Of a DNA stretch of 64,000 nt, positions 18,062 to 26,584 are shown piece by piece. Each line of letters starts with the position of its first letter. The stretch's first letter is position 1. A model generated the notes under the pieces. That model saw only the letters and a program-made list of their open reading frames with translations. It did not search any database and was not told the DNA's origin. The translations under genes and the position numbers were made by a program. The DNA comes from Clostridia bacterium (GTDB taxonomy: Bacteria; Bacillota; Clostridia; Oscillospirales; CAG-272): contig JAGASL010000035.1 of assembly GCA_017621755.1 (NCBI GenBank), positions 1 through 64,000 of the forward strand, written 5' to 3'.

Positions 18062-18199
18062 GTTGTAGGGCGGGGGTTCATCTCCCGCCGCATGATTCAA
18101 TTCATACCGTTTACAACGGCGGCAGCAAGCCACCGCTCTACAAGGTTGCGGTGGGTAAAACCTGCTTTTTGGAAGGCACCCCTTGCGGCTCCTTTTTTA
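18062..18199. other. Non-coding remainder with a GC hairpin
   Basis: Contains GGCGGG / CCCGCC (about 18069-18090) and loosely repeated CGGCGG / CCACCG segments. It resembles dispersed intergenic elements; no gene or promoter is recognised. Confidence 0.4.
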
Positions 18200-19144
18200 T
18201 TACTCAAAATCCTTGATGGAGAATTGCCATTTTTCGCGGCGGCGGAAGGGGGTCTTGAAGTGCTTGGTCAGCACGCCCTTTTCCTCCAGATGCGCGTAGC
18301 AATCCATATCGCACGCGCGGCCGCAGATACAGGCCTGGTAACCCTGCTGAATGGAGGGGTAAAAGGCATTGGCCTCCATGATCCTTGCCGCCTTTTCAGG
18401 CGTGATATCCGCCGTGCCGGCAATGATGGCCAGGCGATCAGCAAATTCGGCATAGGCATCGGGCGCCATAAAGGGGTTTTTCAGACCGCTGGCACCGTCA
18501 TAATAGACGGCACAGCGCCAGCGATCGACCTCGCCGGTCTTGGGGTCAATGGCGTGGCCGGGGCAAGCCGCGGCGCACACGCCGCACCGGTCGCATAGGT
18601 GTGGCGCCTTGACCGGATCTGCCTCCAGCTCTGCATCCGTCAGAATGAAGCAATAGCGCACCATGGGGCCAAACTCGTCGGTCAGCACGGTGCCGTTCAT
18701 GCCCCGCTCACCGAGGCCGCAGAGCACGGCGCTTTCCTCAAAGCGCATCTGCACCTCCTGCGTTCTGCCACGGAAGATGGCATCATTCTGCGCCTCGGGA
18801 TTGGTGCTGTCTGCCTCTGCCATGACGGTATAGTGCCTTCTTTGCGGCAGGGCAATGGCGCCACTTGCCTCGATCAGGTTGCAGACACGCAGCAAGGCGA
18901 TGGGCATCACCGTTTCCTCCATCGTCTCCAGCCCCATGGTAGGAAACTGATAATAGGTTGTGCCCTCCTCGATGCCGCGGTAAACGCCGCGCAGGATGCG
19001 GAAGGCGAGGCAGATCACCGTTTTTACCTCGGGCAGGATCGAAAAGATCGGGTCATCTCGCTCGAACCGGGTGGCCGGCGCAAAGCAAATGATATCGGCT
19101 GCCTCTGCCTTTGCCATTTTAATAATATCTTCACGCAATCCCAT
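18200..19144 (-). CDS. QueG-like iron-sulfur protein, copy 1
   Basis: A 314-residue cytosolic protein related to epoxyqueuosine reductase. It has the N-terminal QueG-like domain (about 1-175, with FGPMVRYCFILTDAEL), a [4Fe-4S] motif CDRCGVCAAACPGHAID (Cys184, 187, 190, 194) and a second C-terminal cysteine set CICGRACDMDC (272-282). It lacks the HEAT-repeat tail of true QueG. It ends an operon with two paralogues and a U32-like protein. GAGAGG precedes the ATG, one base after the upstream stop. The repeated paralogues suggest a role other than queuosine synthesis; unknown. Confidence 0.7.
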   Translation of the reverse strand: MGLREDIIKMAKAEAADIICFAPATRFERDDPIFSILPEVKTVICLAFRILRGVYRGIEEGTTYYQFPTMGLETMEETVMPIALLRVCNLIEASGAIALPQRRHYTVMAEADSTNPEAQNDAIFRGRTQEVQMRFEESAVLCGLGERGMNGTVLTDEFGPMVRYCFILTDAELEADPVKAPHLCDRCGVCAAACPGHAIDPKTGEVDRWRCAVYYDGASGLKNPFMAPDAYAEFADRLAIIAGTADITPEKAARIMEANAFYPSIQQGYQACICGRACDMDCYAHLEEKGVLTKHFKTPFRRREKWQFSIKDFE

Positions 19145-19145
19145 A

Positions 19146-20045
19146 TCAATCCTCTCCCTTCAGGTGGCGGTAGCAGGCGCGGTCACATGCCTTGCCGCAC
19201 AGGCAGGCGGCATACCCCTTGGCAGCCGGCAGAAAATGCATTTGCCGGATAACGGCTCTTGCCTCCTCTGCCGTAAAGCGCTTTTCACCCGAAAGGATCG
19301 CCTCTCGCTCCGGGTGACCGGCGAGGAACTCGTTGGTCATGAAGGGGTTTGAGCGGTGCGCGCCCTTGTAATAGACGGCACATTGCCAGCTATCCAGCCC
19401 CGCATCGCTGATGGCGTGGCCCGGGCAGGCTTCAAGGCATGCCTGGCAGCCGGCGCAATGGTTAATCTCGTACGGCTCGTCACACGCAAGCGGTGCATCG
19501 GTCACGATGAACATATAGCGCATGTAGGGGCCGTATTCGGCATTGATGATCTTGCCGTTTTTGCCGGCGTGGCCGATGCCACAGGCACGGGCGGCCAGGC
19601 CAAAATCGATAAGCACGTCGGGTGCCGGCTTGCCGGGGGCGATCGGCTCGGCATGGATCAGCTCGTAGGTATCCAGCACCTCAGGGTTGGTGGTCTTATC
19701 CCCCTTCGCACGCAGGTTTGGCACGCTGCGCTGCAGGCAGGCGTCATACCCCTCGTTTTCTATCAGGCTGGCCATACGGAAGAGAAAGATCTCGGCATAG
19801 TCCTCTTCTACCATCTTGACACCAACGGTGGTATAGGTATAGGCCTGGTTGCCATTTTCCATGGCGCGGTACAGCCCACGCGGGATGGGCACGCCAAAGC
19901 CGATAATGCAGGTGGCATTTGGCAGGATCTGCAGTGGGTCGCGCTGGGGATCTACGCCGGCAAATAGGTCAAGCCGGCCAACGCCGCAAACGGGAACGCC
20001 GTATTCAGCGGCCTTTTCTTTGAGATATTGACTTGTCAGATTCAT
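19146..20045 (-). CDS. QueG-like iron-sulfur protein, copy 2
   Basis: A 299-residue paralogue of its two neighbours. The N-terminal domain shows GFGVPIPRGLYRAMENGNQAYTY and YGPYMRYMFIVTDAPL; the ferredoxin-like motif is CAGCQACLEACPGHAI (Cys197, 200, 203, 207), and the C-terminus carries CLCGKACDRAC. The shared core RGLYR / YGPxxRYxFIxTDAxL marks the same family as copies 1 and 3, although overall identity looks moderate, so duplication is old. The 12-bp gap to the upstream gene fits one transcript. Confidence 0.7.
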   Translation of the reverse strand: MNLTSQYLKEKAAEYGVPVCGVGRLDLFAGVDPQRDPLQILPNATCIIGFGVPIPRGLYRAMENGNQAYTYTTVGVKMVEEDYAEIFLFRMASLIENEGYDACLQRSVPNLRAKGDKTTNPEVLDTYELIHAEPIAPGKPAPDVLIDFGLAARACGIGHAGKNGKIINAEYGPYMRYMFIVTDAPLACDEPYEINHCAGCQACLEACPGHAISDAGLDSWQCAVYYKGAHRSNPFMTNEFLAGHPEREAILSGEKRFTAEEARAVIRQMHFLPAAKGYAACLCGKACDRACYRHLKGED

Positions 20046-20057
20046 CGCGCTACCCCC

Positions 20058-21137
20058 TTATCGATCCATTTTCCAGGCCTTTTTGGTGCGCAGCGGCTCG
20101 TGGAAGCGGCCGGCCATACAGCCGCCCTTTTTTTCCAGCATGCTCACACAGGCGCGGATACAGCCGCCGCACTTGGCCATGTTATAGCCCACCCAGGTAG
20201 GGAAATATTGCTGCAGGGCGGCATACACACGCATAATATCCTGCTCGGTGCCGACCATACCCGGTGTTTCCAGCAGGTCAAGGTCGCCGTTTTCGTTTTT
20301 ATCAAAGACCTCCTTCGGCACGAAGGGGTTATAATACCGCCCGGCGTGGGTGTAGAAGGCGTAGCAGCGCCACATATCGATATCCCCCCACTCGCAGACC
20401 TTACCATCGATCTCTACCCGGACGACCTTGCCGGTATTGGGATGCGGGATACAGCCGCCGGGGCATTCCCGCACGCAGGCATAGCAATGGCGGCAAAGCG
20501 GCTCGCCGCTGTACATGTCGTCATATTCCAGCTCTGCATCGGTAAAGATAAAGGCAATTCTCTGCAACGGGCCGAATTCCGGCGTTAGCAGCATTTTGCT
20601 GTAGCCGATCTCGCCCAGGCCGCAAGCCACCGCCGCCAGGCGAAACTGGAACTGCAGGTCGGGCGGCACGTTGCCTTCTCTTGTTGCGCGGGTAAAGGAA
20701 ACGCTACGGTGGTGGGCGGTGTGGCTTTTACTGTTCTCGTTTACCTCGATCTGCTCCTCAGGCGAGAGGGTTGCTCCCTCAGAGCCATCCATATCCGATA
20801 CTGCGCCACGGGCACCGGTATTGCGGTAGGTAAAGGCCTCATAGCCCGCATCCTCGATCACCTTGCCCACCTTATAAAGTACAGCTGGTGCCAGGATCTC
20901 ATTGATGCCGCCGTAGGCCATAGAGGGGTACTGGTAGAACTGCGTTCCCTCCTCGATGCCGCGTTGCACGCCGCGCGGAATGCGAAAAACGAGGCCAATC
21001 ATGCTCTTGCATTCCGGGAACAGGAGCGCGGGGTTCATCACGTCCGGCGCGCCCTTCATGCGGCTGATGGGGGCAATGCCGCATTTATCGGCCCCCGCCA
21101 GCAGCGCGGCCTCTTTAATCATCTTGCTTGTCAGCAT
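20058..21137 (-). CDS. QueG/reductive-dehalogenase-like iron-sulfur protein, copy 3
   Basis: A 359-residue paralogue, the longest of the three. It shares FRIPRGVQRGIEEGTQFYQYPSM and FGPLQRIAFIFTDAEL with the others; the cluster motif is CRHCYACVRECPGGC, and the C-terminal set is CGGCIRACVSMLEKKGGC. An inserted polar segment (about 105-150) and an extra beta region (VVRVEIDGKVCEWGDIDMWRC) separate it from copies 1 and 2. AAGGAG nine bases before the ATG lies inside the 3' end of the U32-like gene (23-bp overlap), so the two are coupled. Substrate unknown; the superfamily includes cobalamin-using reductases. Confidence 0.7.
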   Translation of the reverse strand: MLTSKMIKEAALLAGADKCGIAPISRMKGAPDVMNPALLFPECKSMIGLVFRIPRGVQRGIEEGTQFYQYPSMAYGGINEILAPAVLYKVGKVIEDAGYEAFTYRNTGARGAVSDMDGSEGATLSPEEQIEVNENSKSHTAHHRSVSFTRATREGNVPPDLQFQFRLAAVACGLGEIGYSKMLLTPEFGPLQRIAFIFTDAELEYDDMYSGEPLCRHCYACVRECPGGCIPHPNTGKVVRVEIDGKVCEWGDIDMWRCYAFYTHAGRYYNPFVPKEVFDKNENGDLDLLETPGMVGTEQDIMRVYAALQQYFPTWVGYNMAKCGGCIRACVSMLEKKGGCMAGRFHEPLRTKKAWKMDR

Positions 21138-22167
21138 ATATCAAAGCTCCTTCGTTGATTTTTTTCAAAGCGCCCTCAAACATGCGCTCACAGTAGCCGC
21201 ACGTCTCGCATTGCTTATCGCAATACAGCACCCGCTCGGCAAAGCCCGGCGGGATCTCGCTGTTTTCCAGCACATAGGGGTACATACGCGCGGCATGATC
21301 CGGCTCTAGCAGGTCGGCCAGGTTGCCGATATACCGCCCTGCCATATAGGCCTCGATGATGCGCACCGGATGGGGATTCACACGGGTGGCCAGCTTGGCA
21401 GCAGTAAACAGCCCCTCGTACAGCGCAATATCCTCCGGCCGTACGAAATTGCTGTCGCGCAAGAGTGATACCATGGCCTTTCGCTGCGAAAGGCGAGCGC
21501 CACACATGCTTTCAAACGTGAAGGCATTATCACGCGTAGCAAGCTCCTCCTCGTGGGCGACCAGGTTGTCGTGAAAGGTATGCAAGGGGCATTCGTTCAG
21601 GCAGCCGCTGTTGGCCAGCATAAACAGCCCTTTACCGTTGGCATCACACCACGCCCTTGCACGGCGAATAGCCGCCATATCGCGATTTAGCTCGCGCTTG
21701 AGATAAAAGGTATCAAAGCTATCGGCAATATAGCCCATGGCGGTGGGGGTGCCAACCGCCATATTGACCGAGGCGCGCACCTCGATACCTGCAAAATTGC
21801 TATGTAAAAATTTGGCGATCACGGGTGAGGTGGTGGTCACCGAAGGTAGAGAAAAGCGAGACGCCAGATAGTCTACCGTATCCCCGATCTTACTAAAAAA
21901 CGAGCGGCTAAGGCTGTCTGCCCCATAGCAATTGCCGTTTAGCAGCAGATTCAGCGCAATGCCGGCCTTGTGCAGCCGGTCTAAATCCGCAAGCTGCCTT
22001 TCCTGCGCCTCGTACGGGAGCAGATAGCTGCTGCGCGTTTGCGTATGCCGCCCGTTGGGAAAATCACCAAAGGCGAAATACACCTCCTGCACCCGCGCCG
22101 CATGGCGCAGAATGGCCGGAACGAGGGCATCCCGCTCGTCGATCTGGTAGCCGATGCTGAATTTCAA
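21115..22167 (-). CDS. U32-like TIM-barrel protein with C-terminal Fe-S cysteines
   Basis: A 350-residue protein that heads the Fe-S operon. Its N-terminus (FSIGYQIDERDALVPAILRHAARVQEVYFAFGD) and the barrel-like spacing of strands recall peptidase-U32/UbiU-V proteins, and NSGCLNECPLHTFHDN is a conserved-looking cysteine motif. The C-terminus has CDKQCETCGYC, a likely [4Fe-4S] site. The start is TTG 22167 with AAGGGGG upstream; ATG 22212 is ruled out because it overlaps the promoter -10. U32 relatives act in ring hydroxylation or protease-like roles; here the function is unknown. Confidence 0.55.
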   Translation of the reverse strand: MKFSIGYQIDERDALVPAILRHAARVQEVYFAFGDFPNGRHTQTRSSYLLPYEAQERQLADLDRLHKAGIALNLLLNGNCYGADSLSRSFFSKIGDTVDYLASRFSLPSVTTTSPVIAKFLHSNFAGIEVRASVNMAVGTPTAMGYIADSFDTFYLKRELNRDMAAIRRARAWCDANGKGLFMLANSGCLNECPLHTFHDNLVAHEEELATRDNAFTFESMCGARLSQRKAMVSLLRDSNFVRPEDIALYEGLFTAAKLATRVNPHPVRIIEAYMAGRYIGNLADLLEPDHAARMYPYVLENSEIPPGFAERVLYCDKQCETCGYCERMFEGALKKINEGALIYADKQDD

Positions 22168-22192
22168 TCCCCTTCCCCCTTCTCTTTTTTCT

Positions 22193-22204
22193 TCTATTAT
22201 AGCA
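22193..22204 (-). promoter_or_regulatory. Extended -10 promoter of the Fe-S operon
   Basis: TGCTATAAT on the minus strand (TATAAT at 22196-22201) is an extended -10; no good -35 is seen. It places transcription start a few tens of bases before the TTG start at 22167. Confidence 0.6.
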
Positions 22205-22291
22205 TCGCGCAAGCCGATCCGCTAAAAGAAAACAAACCTGAACCCATACAAAACAAACTTCTGGGGGAGCATTGTTTTTTCACGTCCGCTC

Positions 22292-22319
22292 TTGACTTTG
22301 CGTGGCGGTGTGATATAAT
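22292..22319 (+). promoter_or_regulatory. Promoter of the methionine gamma-lyase family gene
   Basis: TTGACT (22292-22297), 16-bp spacer, TATAAT (22314-22319). Confidence 0.75.
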
Positions 22320-22352
22320 GATATAGTTAATAACAATGAAGGATGACGAAGA

Positions 22353-23648
22353 ATGAACACAGAGCTTATGTACCGCGAGCTGGGCATCTCGCAAGAGGTT
22401 TTTGCCTTTGGCGAAAGGATCATTGCCTCGCTGCGCGAGCGGTTTGAGGAGATCGACCGCATTTCAGAATATAACCAGACCAAGGTGATCGACGCGATGC
22501 AGAAGAACCGCGTGAACGCCACCTGCTTTGCCGCCACCACCGGCTACGGGTATGACGACGTGGGGCGCACCACGCTGGAGAAGGTATACGCCTCCTGCTT
22601 CCATACCGAGGCGGCGCTGGTTCGCCCGCAGATCACCTGCGGCACGCACGCGCTTACGGTAGCGCTTTCAGCCAACCTGCTGCCGGGGGACGAGCTTCTT
22701 TCCCCTGTTGGGCGGCCGTATGACACTTTAGAAGAGGTCATTGGCATTCGCCCCTCTCCCTGCTCGCTGATGGAATACGGCGTGACCTACCGCCAGGTAG
22801 ATCTGTTGCCGGACGGCGGCTTTGATTACGAGGGGATCGCCGCCGCCATCAACGAAAGGACCAAGGTGGTGACCATTCAGCGCTCGAAGGGCTACCAGAC
22901 ACGGCCTTCCTTTTCCGTTAAGCAGATCGGAGAGCTGATCGCCTTTGTAAAGAAGATCAAGCCCTCGCTGATCTGCATGGTGGATAACTGCTACGGCGAG
23001 TTTGTTGAGGAGATCGAGCCCTCAGACGTAGGCGCGGATATGACAGTCGGCTCGCTGATCAAGAACCCGGGCGGCGGCCTGGCGCCGGTTGGCGGCTATA
23101 TCTGCGGCACCGAGGCCTGCGTGAGCCGCTGCGCCTTCCGCCTCAGCGCACCGGGGCTTGGGCAGGAGGTTGGTGCCAATCTGGGCATCATGCCGGCGCT
23201 GTACCAGGGCTTTTTCTTCGCACCGACCGTGGTTGCGGCAGCCTTGAAGGGTGCCGTATTTGCCGCGAATATGTATGAGAGGCTTGGCTACCACGTGGTG
23301 CCGAACGGCAGCGAGAGCCGGCACGATATCATTCAGGCGGTAGAGCTTGGCTCGCGCGAGGCCATGGTGGCCTTCTGCGCTGGCATTCAGGCAGCCGCAC
23401 CGGTAGACAGCTACGTCACGCCTGAGCCCTGGGCCATGCCCGGCTATGATGCTGAGGTGATCATGGCGGCGGGTGCCTTTGTGCAGGGCTCGTCGATCGA
23501 GTTGAGTGCGGACGGCCCCATCCGTGAGCCGTATGCCGTGTATTTTCAGGGGGGACTTACCTGGTTCCATGCCAAGCTTGGTATTCTGATGTCGCTACAA
23601 AAAATGGTGGATGCAGGCTTGGTAGATATAAGCAAGGTGGAGGCATGA
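22353..23648 (+). CDS. Methionine gamma-lyase family PLP protein
   Basis: A 431-residue PLP-dependent enzyme of the family once called aluminium resistance protein. Motifs are TGYGYDDVGR near the start, GTHALTVALSANLLPGD, MVDNCYGEFVE and TVGSLIKNPGGGLAP with the likely PLP lysine. Family members are annotated as C-S lyases or as cysteine desulfurase-like; the true reaction is not settled. It is followed one base later by a HAD phosphatase gene, so the two share a transcript. The ribosome site is weak (GGATGACGAAGA). Confidence 0.88.
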   Translation: MNTELMYRELGISQEVFAFGERIIASLRERFEEIDRISEYNQTKVIDAMQKNRVNATCFAATTGYGYDDVGRTTLEKVYASCFHTEAALVRPQITCGTHALTVALSANLLPGDELLSPVGRPYDTLEEVIGIRPSPCSLMEYGVTYRQVDLLPDGGFDYEGIAAAINERTKVVTIQRSKGYQTRPSFSVKQIGELIAFVKKIKPSLICMVDNCYGEFVEEIEPSDVGADMTVGSLIKNPGGGLAPVGGYICGTEACVSRCAFRLSAPGLGQEVGANLGIMPALYQGFFFAPTVVAAALKGAVFAANMYERLGYHVVPNGSESRHDIIQAVELGSREAMVAFCAGIQAAAPVDSYVTPEPWAMPGYDAEVIMAAGAFVQGSSIELSADGPIREPYAVYFQGGLTWFHAKLGILMSLQKMVDAGLVDISKVEA

Positions 23649-23649
23649 A

Positions 23650-24465
23650 ATGTATCGCTTGCTATTTTGTGATTTAGACGGAACCGCCCTCAATTCTGAC
23701 GGGTGCTTCAGCCCAGAGAATGCAGCTGCCGTTTCTGCGCTGAAGGAAAAGGGGATCGAGTTTATTCCCACCACCGGGCGTGCGCTAGGCGAAGTTCCCA
23801 AAACGGTGATAGAGCATCCCGCCATTCGCTACTTAGCCACCTCGAACGGCACGGCGATCTATGACAAGGAGATCGGCGCTTTTATCGAAGCAGATACGAT
23901 CAAGGGCGAAAAGCTGCGCTTTATCATTGATCTGATGAAGAGCTATACCCTGCTCCGCAGTATTCATGCCAACGGGGTTTCTTACTTTGACAAGCCAGCC
24001 TTTGCCGATTACTTGAACTACAGGCTGACCGATTTTTATCACGATCTTTTGAACGACATCGTTGAGCACGTTGAAGATTTTGATGCGCTGTTAGAAACGG
24101 TAAAGGACGTAGAGATGTTCCCGCTCTTCTTCAAATATGACGAGGAAATGGCCGATTGCCGCCGCCGCTTAGAGGAGGCGGGGGGCTATCACATCACGTC
24201 CTCTTGGCCCTATGGCATTGAGGTGGTTGCCGCCGGCACCGGCAAGGGTAAGGCTATCGCCCGACTGGCCGAGCGGCTTGGCGTACCGATCAACGAAACG
24301 ATCGGCATTGGGGACAGCCCCAACGATATCAGCATGCTGGATGCGGCAGGCCTTGCGCTAGCCGTTAACAACAGCGACGACGCGCTGAAAGCGCACGCTG
24401 ACCGCGTGATCTGCCACCATGATGAGCACGCCATTCGCTACGTGCTGGAGAACGTGATTGCATAA
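23650..24465 (+). CDS. Cof-type HAD-IIB phosphatase
   Basis: A 271-residue HAD hydrolase. It has motif I FCDLDGTALN, motif II in PTTGRA, a C2 cap domain of the IIB type (about 85-185) and the closing motif GIGDSPNDISML. This group dephosphorylates sugar phosphates and flavin/pyridoxal phosphates; the substrate cannot be named. It is in one operon with the methionine gamma-lyase family gene, and one may speculate on PLP-related metabolism. A strong terminator follows. Confidence 0.88.
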   Translation: MYRLLFCDLDGTALNSDGCFSPENAAAVSALKEKGIEFIPTTGRALGEVPKTVIEHPAIRYLATSNGTAIYDKEIGAFIEADTIKGEKLRFIIDLMKSYTLLRSIHANGVSYFDKPAFADYLNYRLTDFYHDLLNDIVEHVEDFDALLETVKDVEMFPLFFKYDEEMADCRRRLEEAGGYHITSSWPYGIEVVAAGTGKGKAIARLAERLGVPINETIGIGDSPNDISMLDAAGLALAVNNSDDALKAHADRVICHHDEHAIRYVLENVIA

Positions 24466-24500
24466 AAAAAATAGGATGCGATTTCGCATCCTATTTTTTT
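24464..24500. terminator. Bidirectional terminator
   Basis: Stem AAAAAAATAGGATGCGA / TCGCATCCTATTTTTTT between the convergent HAD and uracil permease genes. Confidence 0.92.
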
Positions 24501-24509
24501 ATGAGCTGC

Positions 24510-25856
24510 TTATTCAGCAGCCTCTTCCTCAGCAGGCTCCTCTTCCTTCTTCTCCTTACCGAGAATCAGGTTGGTAATGATACCGACGATCAGCGCGCAG
24601 GCGATGTTGGTAACGGTAACCTTACCAAAGGTAACGGCCAGACCGCCAATGCCGGTAACCAGAATAGAAGCAACCACAAAGAGGTTTCTCGAATTATCCA
24701 GATCTACGTGCTTGAACATACGCAGACCGGAAACGGCGATAAAGCCGTACAGGGCGATGCAGATACCACCGATGATGCAGGTAGGAATGGTCTCGATAAA
24801 GGCGAGAACAGGGTAGAAGAAGGCACCTACGATGCACATCAGCGCGGTAAACAGGGTGGTGTAAACCGAGGCATTGCGGGTGATGGCTACGCAGCCAACC
24901 GACTCACCATAGGTGGTGTTGGGGCAGCCGCCGAACAGCGAGCCAACGATAGAGCCAACGCCATCGCCAAGCAGGGTCTTATCCAGACCGGGATCCTTCA
25001 GAAGGTCGCGGTTGATGATGGTGCTGATGTTCTTGTGGTCGGCAATGTGCTCAGCGAATACAACGAAGGCAACCGGCGCAAAGGCTACGAATACGGTGGC
25101 AAAGTTTGCAAAATCAAAATCCCAGCCGTGGGCAAAGGTGATATTGGGGATCCAGTTGCTGAAATCGCTAATCTTTGCAAAGGCAGAGAAGTCGATCAGG
25201 CGGCAATCGGCAACGCCCAACGCGTTGTAGCCAATCAGCGTGATCAGAGCGGCCAGCACGTAGCCGGCAAGAACACCAATTACAAAGGGGATCATGCGAA
25301 TACCCTTACCACCCTTGATCGATACGAGGATCGTAACGAAGAAGGTAACAAGGCCAACCAGCAGCGCCAGATGATTGCCGGTAGCGGTGCCGGAAAGCGA
25401 GGTCTGCAGATTGCCAATAGCGGAGGTAGAGAGGCTTAAGCCGATCAGGGCCACAACAGGGCCGATGATGATGGGGGGCATCAGCTTTTCGATCCAGCCG
25501 GTACCAACAAAGCGGATCACCAGCGCCAGAATGACGTATACGAGGCCGGCGACAACCGCGCCCATGATAACGCCCCAGTAGCCAAAGGCTACTACGCCAA
25601 CGAGCGAGTTGATAAAGGCAAAGGACGAGCCAAGGAATACAGGGCTCTTAAAGCGGGTAAACAGCAGATAAACCAGCGTACCAAAGCCGGCGCCAAGCAT
25701 AGCGGCACCGTGGCTCAGCAGCTCCGTCCCGCTGAGGCCGTTGACCAGGGTAGGTACCAGAACGGTAGCGGCAATGACTGCCAGCAGCTGCTGGAAGGCA
25801 TAGAGCAGGTTTTTCGCGAATGGGGGTCTTTCGTGAACATCGTAGACGAGTTTCAT
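24510..25856 (-). CDS. uraA: Uracil permease (NCS2 family)
   Basis: A 448-residue membrane transporter with about 14 segments. The NCS2 signature GGCPNTTYGESVGCVAITRNAS contains the NTTYGE motif seen in uracil rather than xanthine permeases. An acidic tail (KEEEPAEEEAAE) follows the last segment. It probably imports uracil by proton symport. Its transcript begins with a leader that folds as an attenuator, as is usual for pyrimidine uptake genes. Ribosome site GGAGAGA before the ATG. Confidence 0.92.
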   Translation of the reverse strand: MKLVYDVHERPPFAKNLLYAFQQLLAVIAATVLVPTLVNGLSGTELLSHGAAMLGAGFGTLVYLLFTRFKSPVFLGSSFAFINSLVGVVAFGYWGVIMGAVVAGLVYVILALVIRFVGTGWIEKLMPPIIIGPVVALIGLSLSTSAIGNLQTSLSGTATGNHLALLVGLVTFFVTILVSIKGGKGIRMIPFVIGVLAGYVLAALITLIGYNALGVADCRLIDFSAFAKISDFSNWIPNITFAHGWDFDFANFATVFVAFAPVAFVVFAEHIADHKNISTIINRDLLKDPGLDKTLLGDGVGSIVGSLFGGCPNTTYGESVGCVAITRNASVYTTLFTALMCIVGAFFYPVLAFIETIPTCIIGGICIALYGFIAVSGLRMFKHVDLDNSRNLFVVASILVTGIGGLAVTFGKVTVTNIACALIVGIITNLILGKEKKEEEPAEEEAAE

Positions 25857-25985
25857 GGTTTTCTCTCTCCTTGATTTTTTTAGCCCCTGTCTGTGTGGAT
25901 AACAAAAACACCTTGCGCAAGCAAGGTGCCATGCCTTTTTTGCTCTGCAGGCATCGCTACCCCACCCAAGACTTTTTCGGCCATC
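25857..25985 (-). promoter_or_regulatory. uraA: Attenuator-like leader of the uracil permease gene
   Basis: The ~125-nt leader contains an intrinsic terminator (CACCTTGC / GCAAGGTG, 25909-25928, then a T-run). Upstream, GGTG and ATGCC (25950-25966) can pair with GGCAT and CACC (25925-25935). This alternative stem uses up the left arm of the terminator, so the two folds exclude each other. No PyrR-type binding loop was recognised. Confidence 0.6.
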
Positions 25986-25991
25986 GTGAAA

Positions 25992-26020
25992 AGTATACCA
26001 CTTGCGACAAAAAAAGTCAA
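25992..26020 (-). promoter_or_regulatory. Promoter of the uracil permease gene
   Basis: TTGACT (26015-26020), 17-bp spacer, TATACT (25992-25997). Confidence 0.75.
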
Positions 26021-26144
26021 TACATTATTCGACAAACGATCAAAAATTCTTCAAAATTTCTTCACATTTCTGTGCATTTTGACGATGCGCGACGGGCGGT
26101 GAAGATTGTTTACAAAATCTTTTTTCTTTTTTCTTGGTTTGCTA

Positions 26145-26173
26145 TTGCTTTTCCGGCAAAAAAAGGATATAAT
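26145..26173 (+). promoter_or_regulatory. Promoter of yajC
   Basis: TTGCTT (26145-26150), 17-bp spacer, TATAAT (26168-26173). Confidence 0.65.
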
Positions 26174-26211
26174 AAGATGAATGTAACAAAAATACACATA
26201 GGAGGTATCGT

Positions 26212-26571
26212 ATGCTTCAGTTTTTATTGGAGGATGCAACAACCGGCGCTACCCAGCAGAACAATCCCTGGCTTACCATTGCCATGTTCGCGGGCATTAT
26301 CATCATTTTCTATTTCCTGATCATTCGTCCTTCTCGCAAGCAGCAGAAGGAGGAGGCCGCCATGCGCAGCGCCCTGGAGGTAGGCGATGAGATAACCACC
26401 ATCGGCGGTATCATTGGTGAGATCGTCAGCATGAAGGAGGACACCATCACCATCGAGACCAGCAAGGCCGGCACCAAGATTCGTTTTCTGAAGAGCGCTG
26501 TTCGCTCTGTTGACGTTCGCGCGGCTGATAAGAATGCCCCGCAGGCCGAAGAGAGCACCGAAAATAAGTAA
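26212..26571 (+). CDS. yajC: Preprotein translocase subunit YajC
   Basis: A 119-residue single-span membrane protein. The membrane helix at about 22-40 (WLTIAMFAGIIIIFYFLII) is followed by the family stretch RPSRKQQKEEAAMRSALEVGDEITTIGGIIGEI and a short beta-rich cytosolic domain. It associates with SecDF and the SecYEG channel. Ribosome site GGAGGT at good distance. The neighbour is a TIGR04086 protein, an association common in Clostridia. Confidence 0.93.
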   Translation: MLQFLLEDATTGATQQNNPWLTIAMFAGIIIIFYFLIIRPSRKQQKEEAAMRSALEVGDEITTIGGIIGEIVSMKEDTITIETSKAGTKIRFLKSAVRSVDVRAADKNAPQAEESTENK

Positions 26572-26584
26572 TTTTTTCATAACG

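Noticed and set aside
17903..18216. Short frames within the repeat region
   Set aside because: They translate hairpin repeats and have no ribosome sites; such frames recur wherever these elements occur.
18200..21137. Calling the Fe-S proteins true epoxyqueuosine reductases (queG)
   Set aside because: They lack the C-terminal HEAT repeats, occur as three divergent paralogues, and no queuosine genes are nearby.
25857..25985. PyrR-binding loop in the uracil permease leader
   Set aside because: The expected conserved loop could not be found; only the terminator and an alternative stem are supported.
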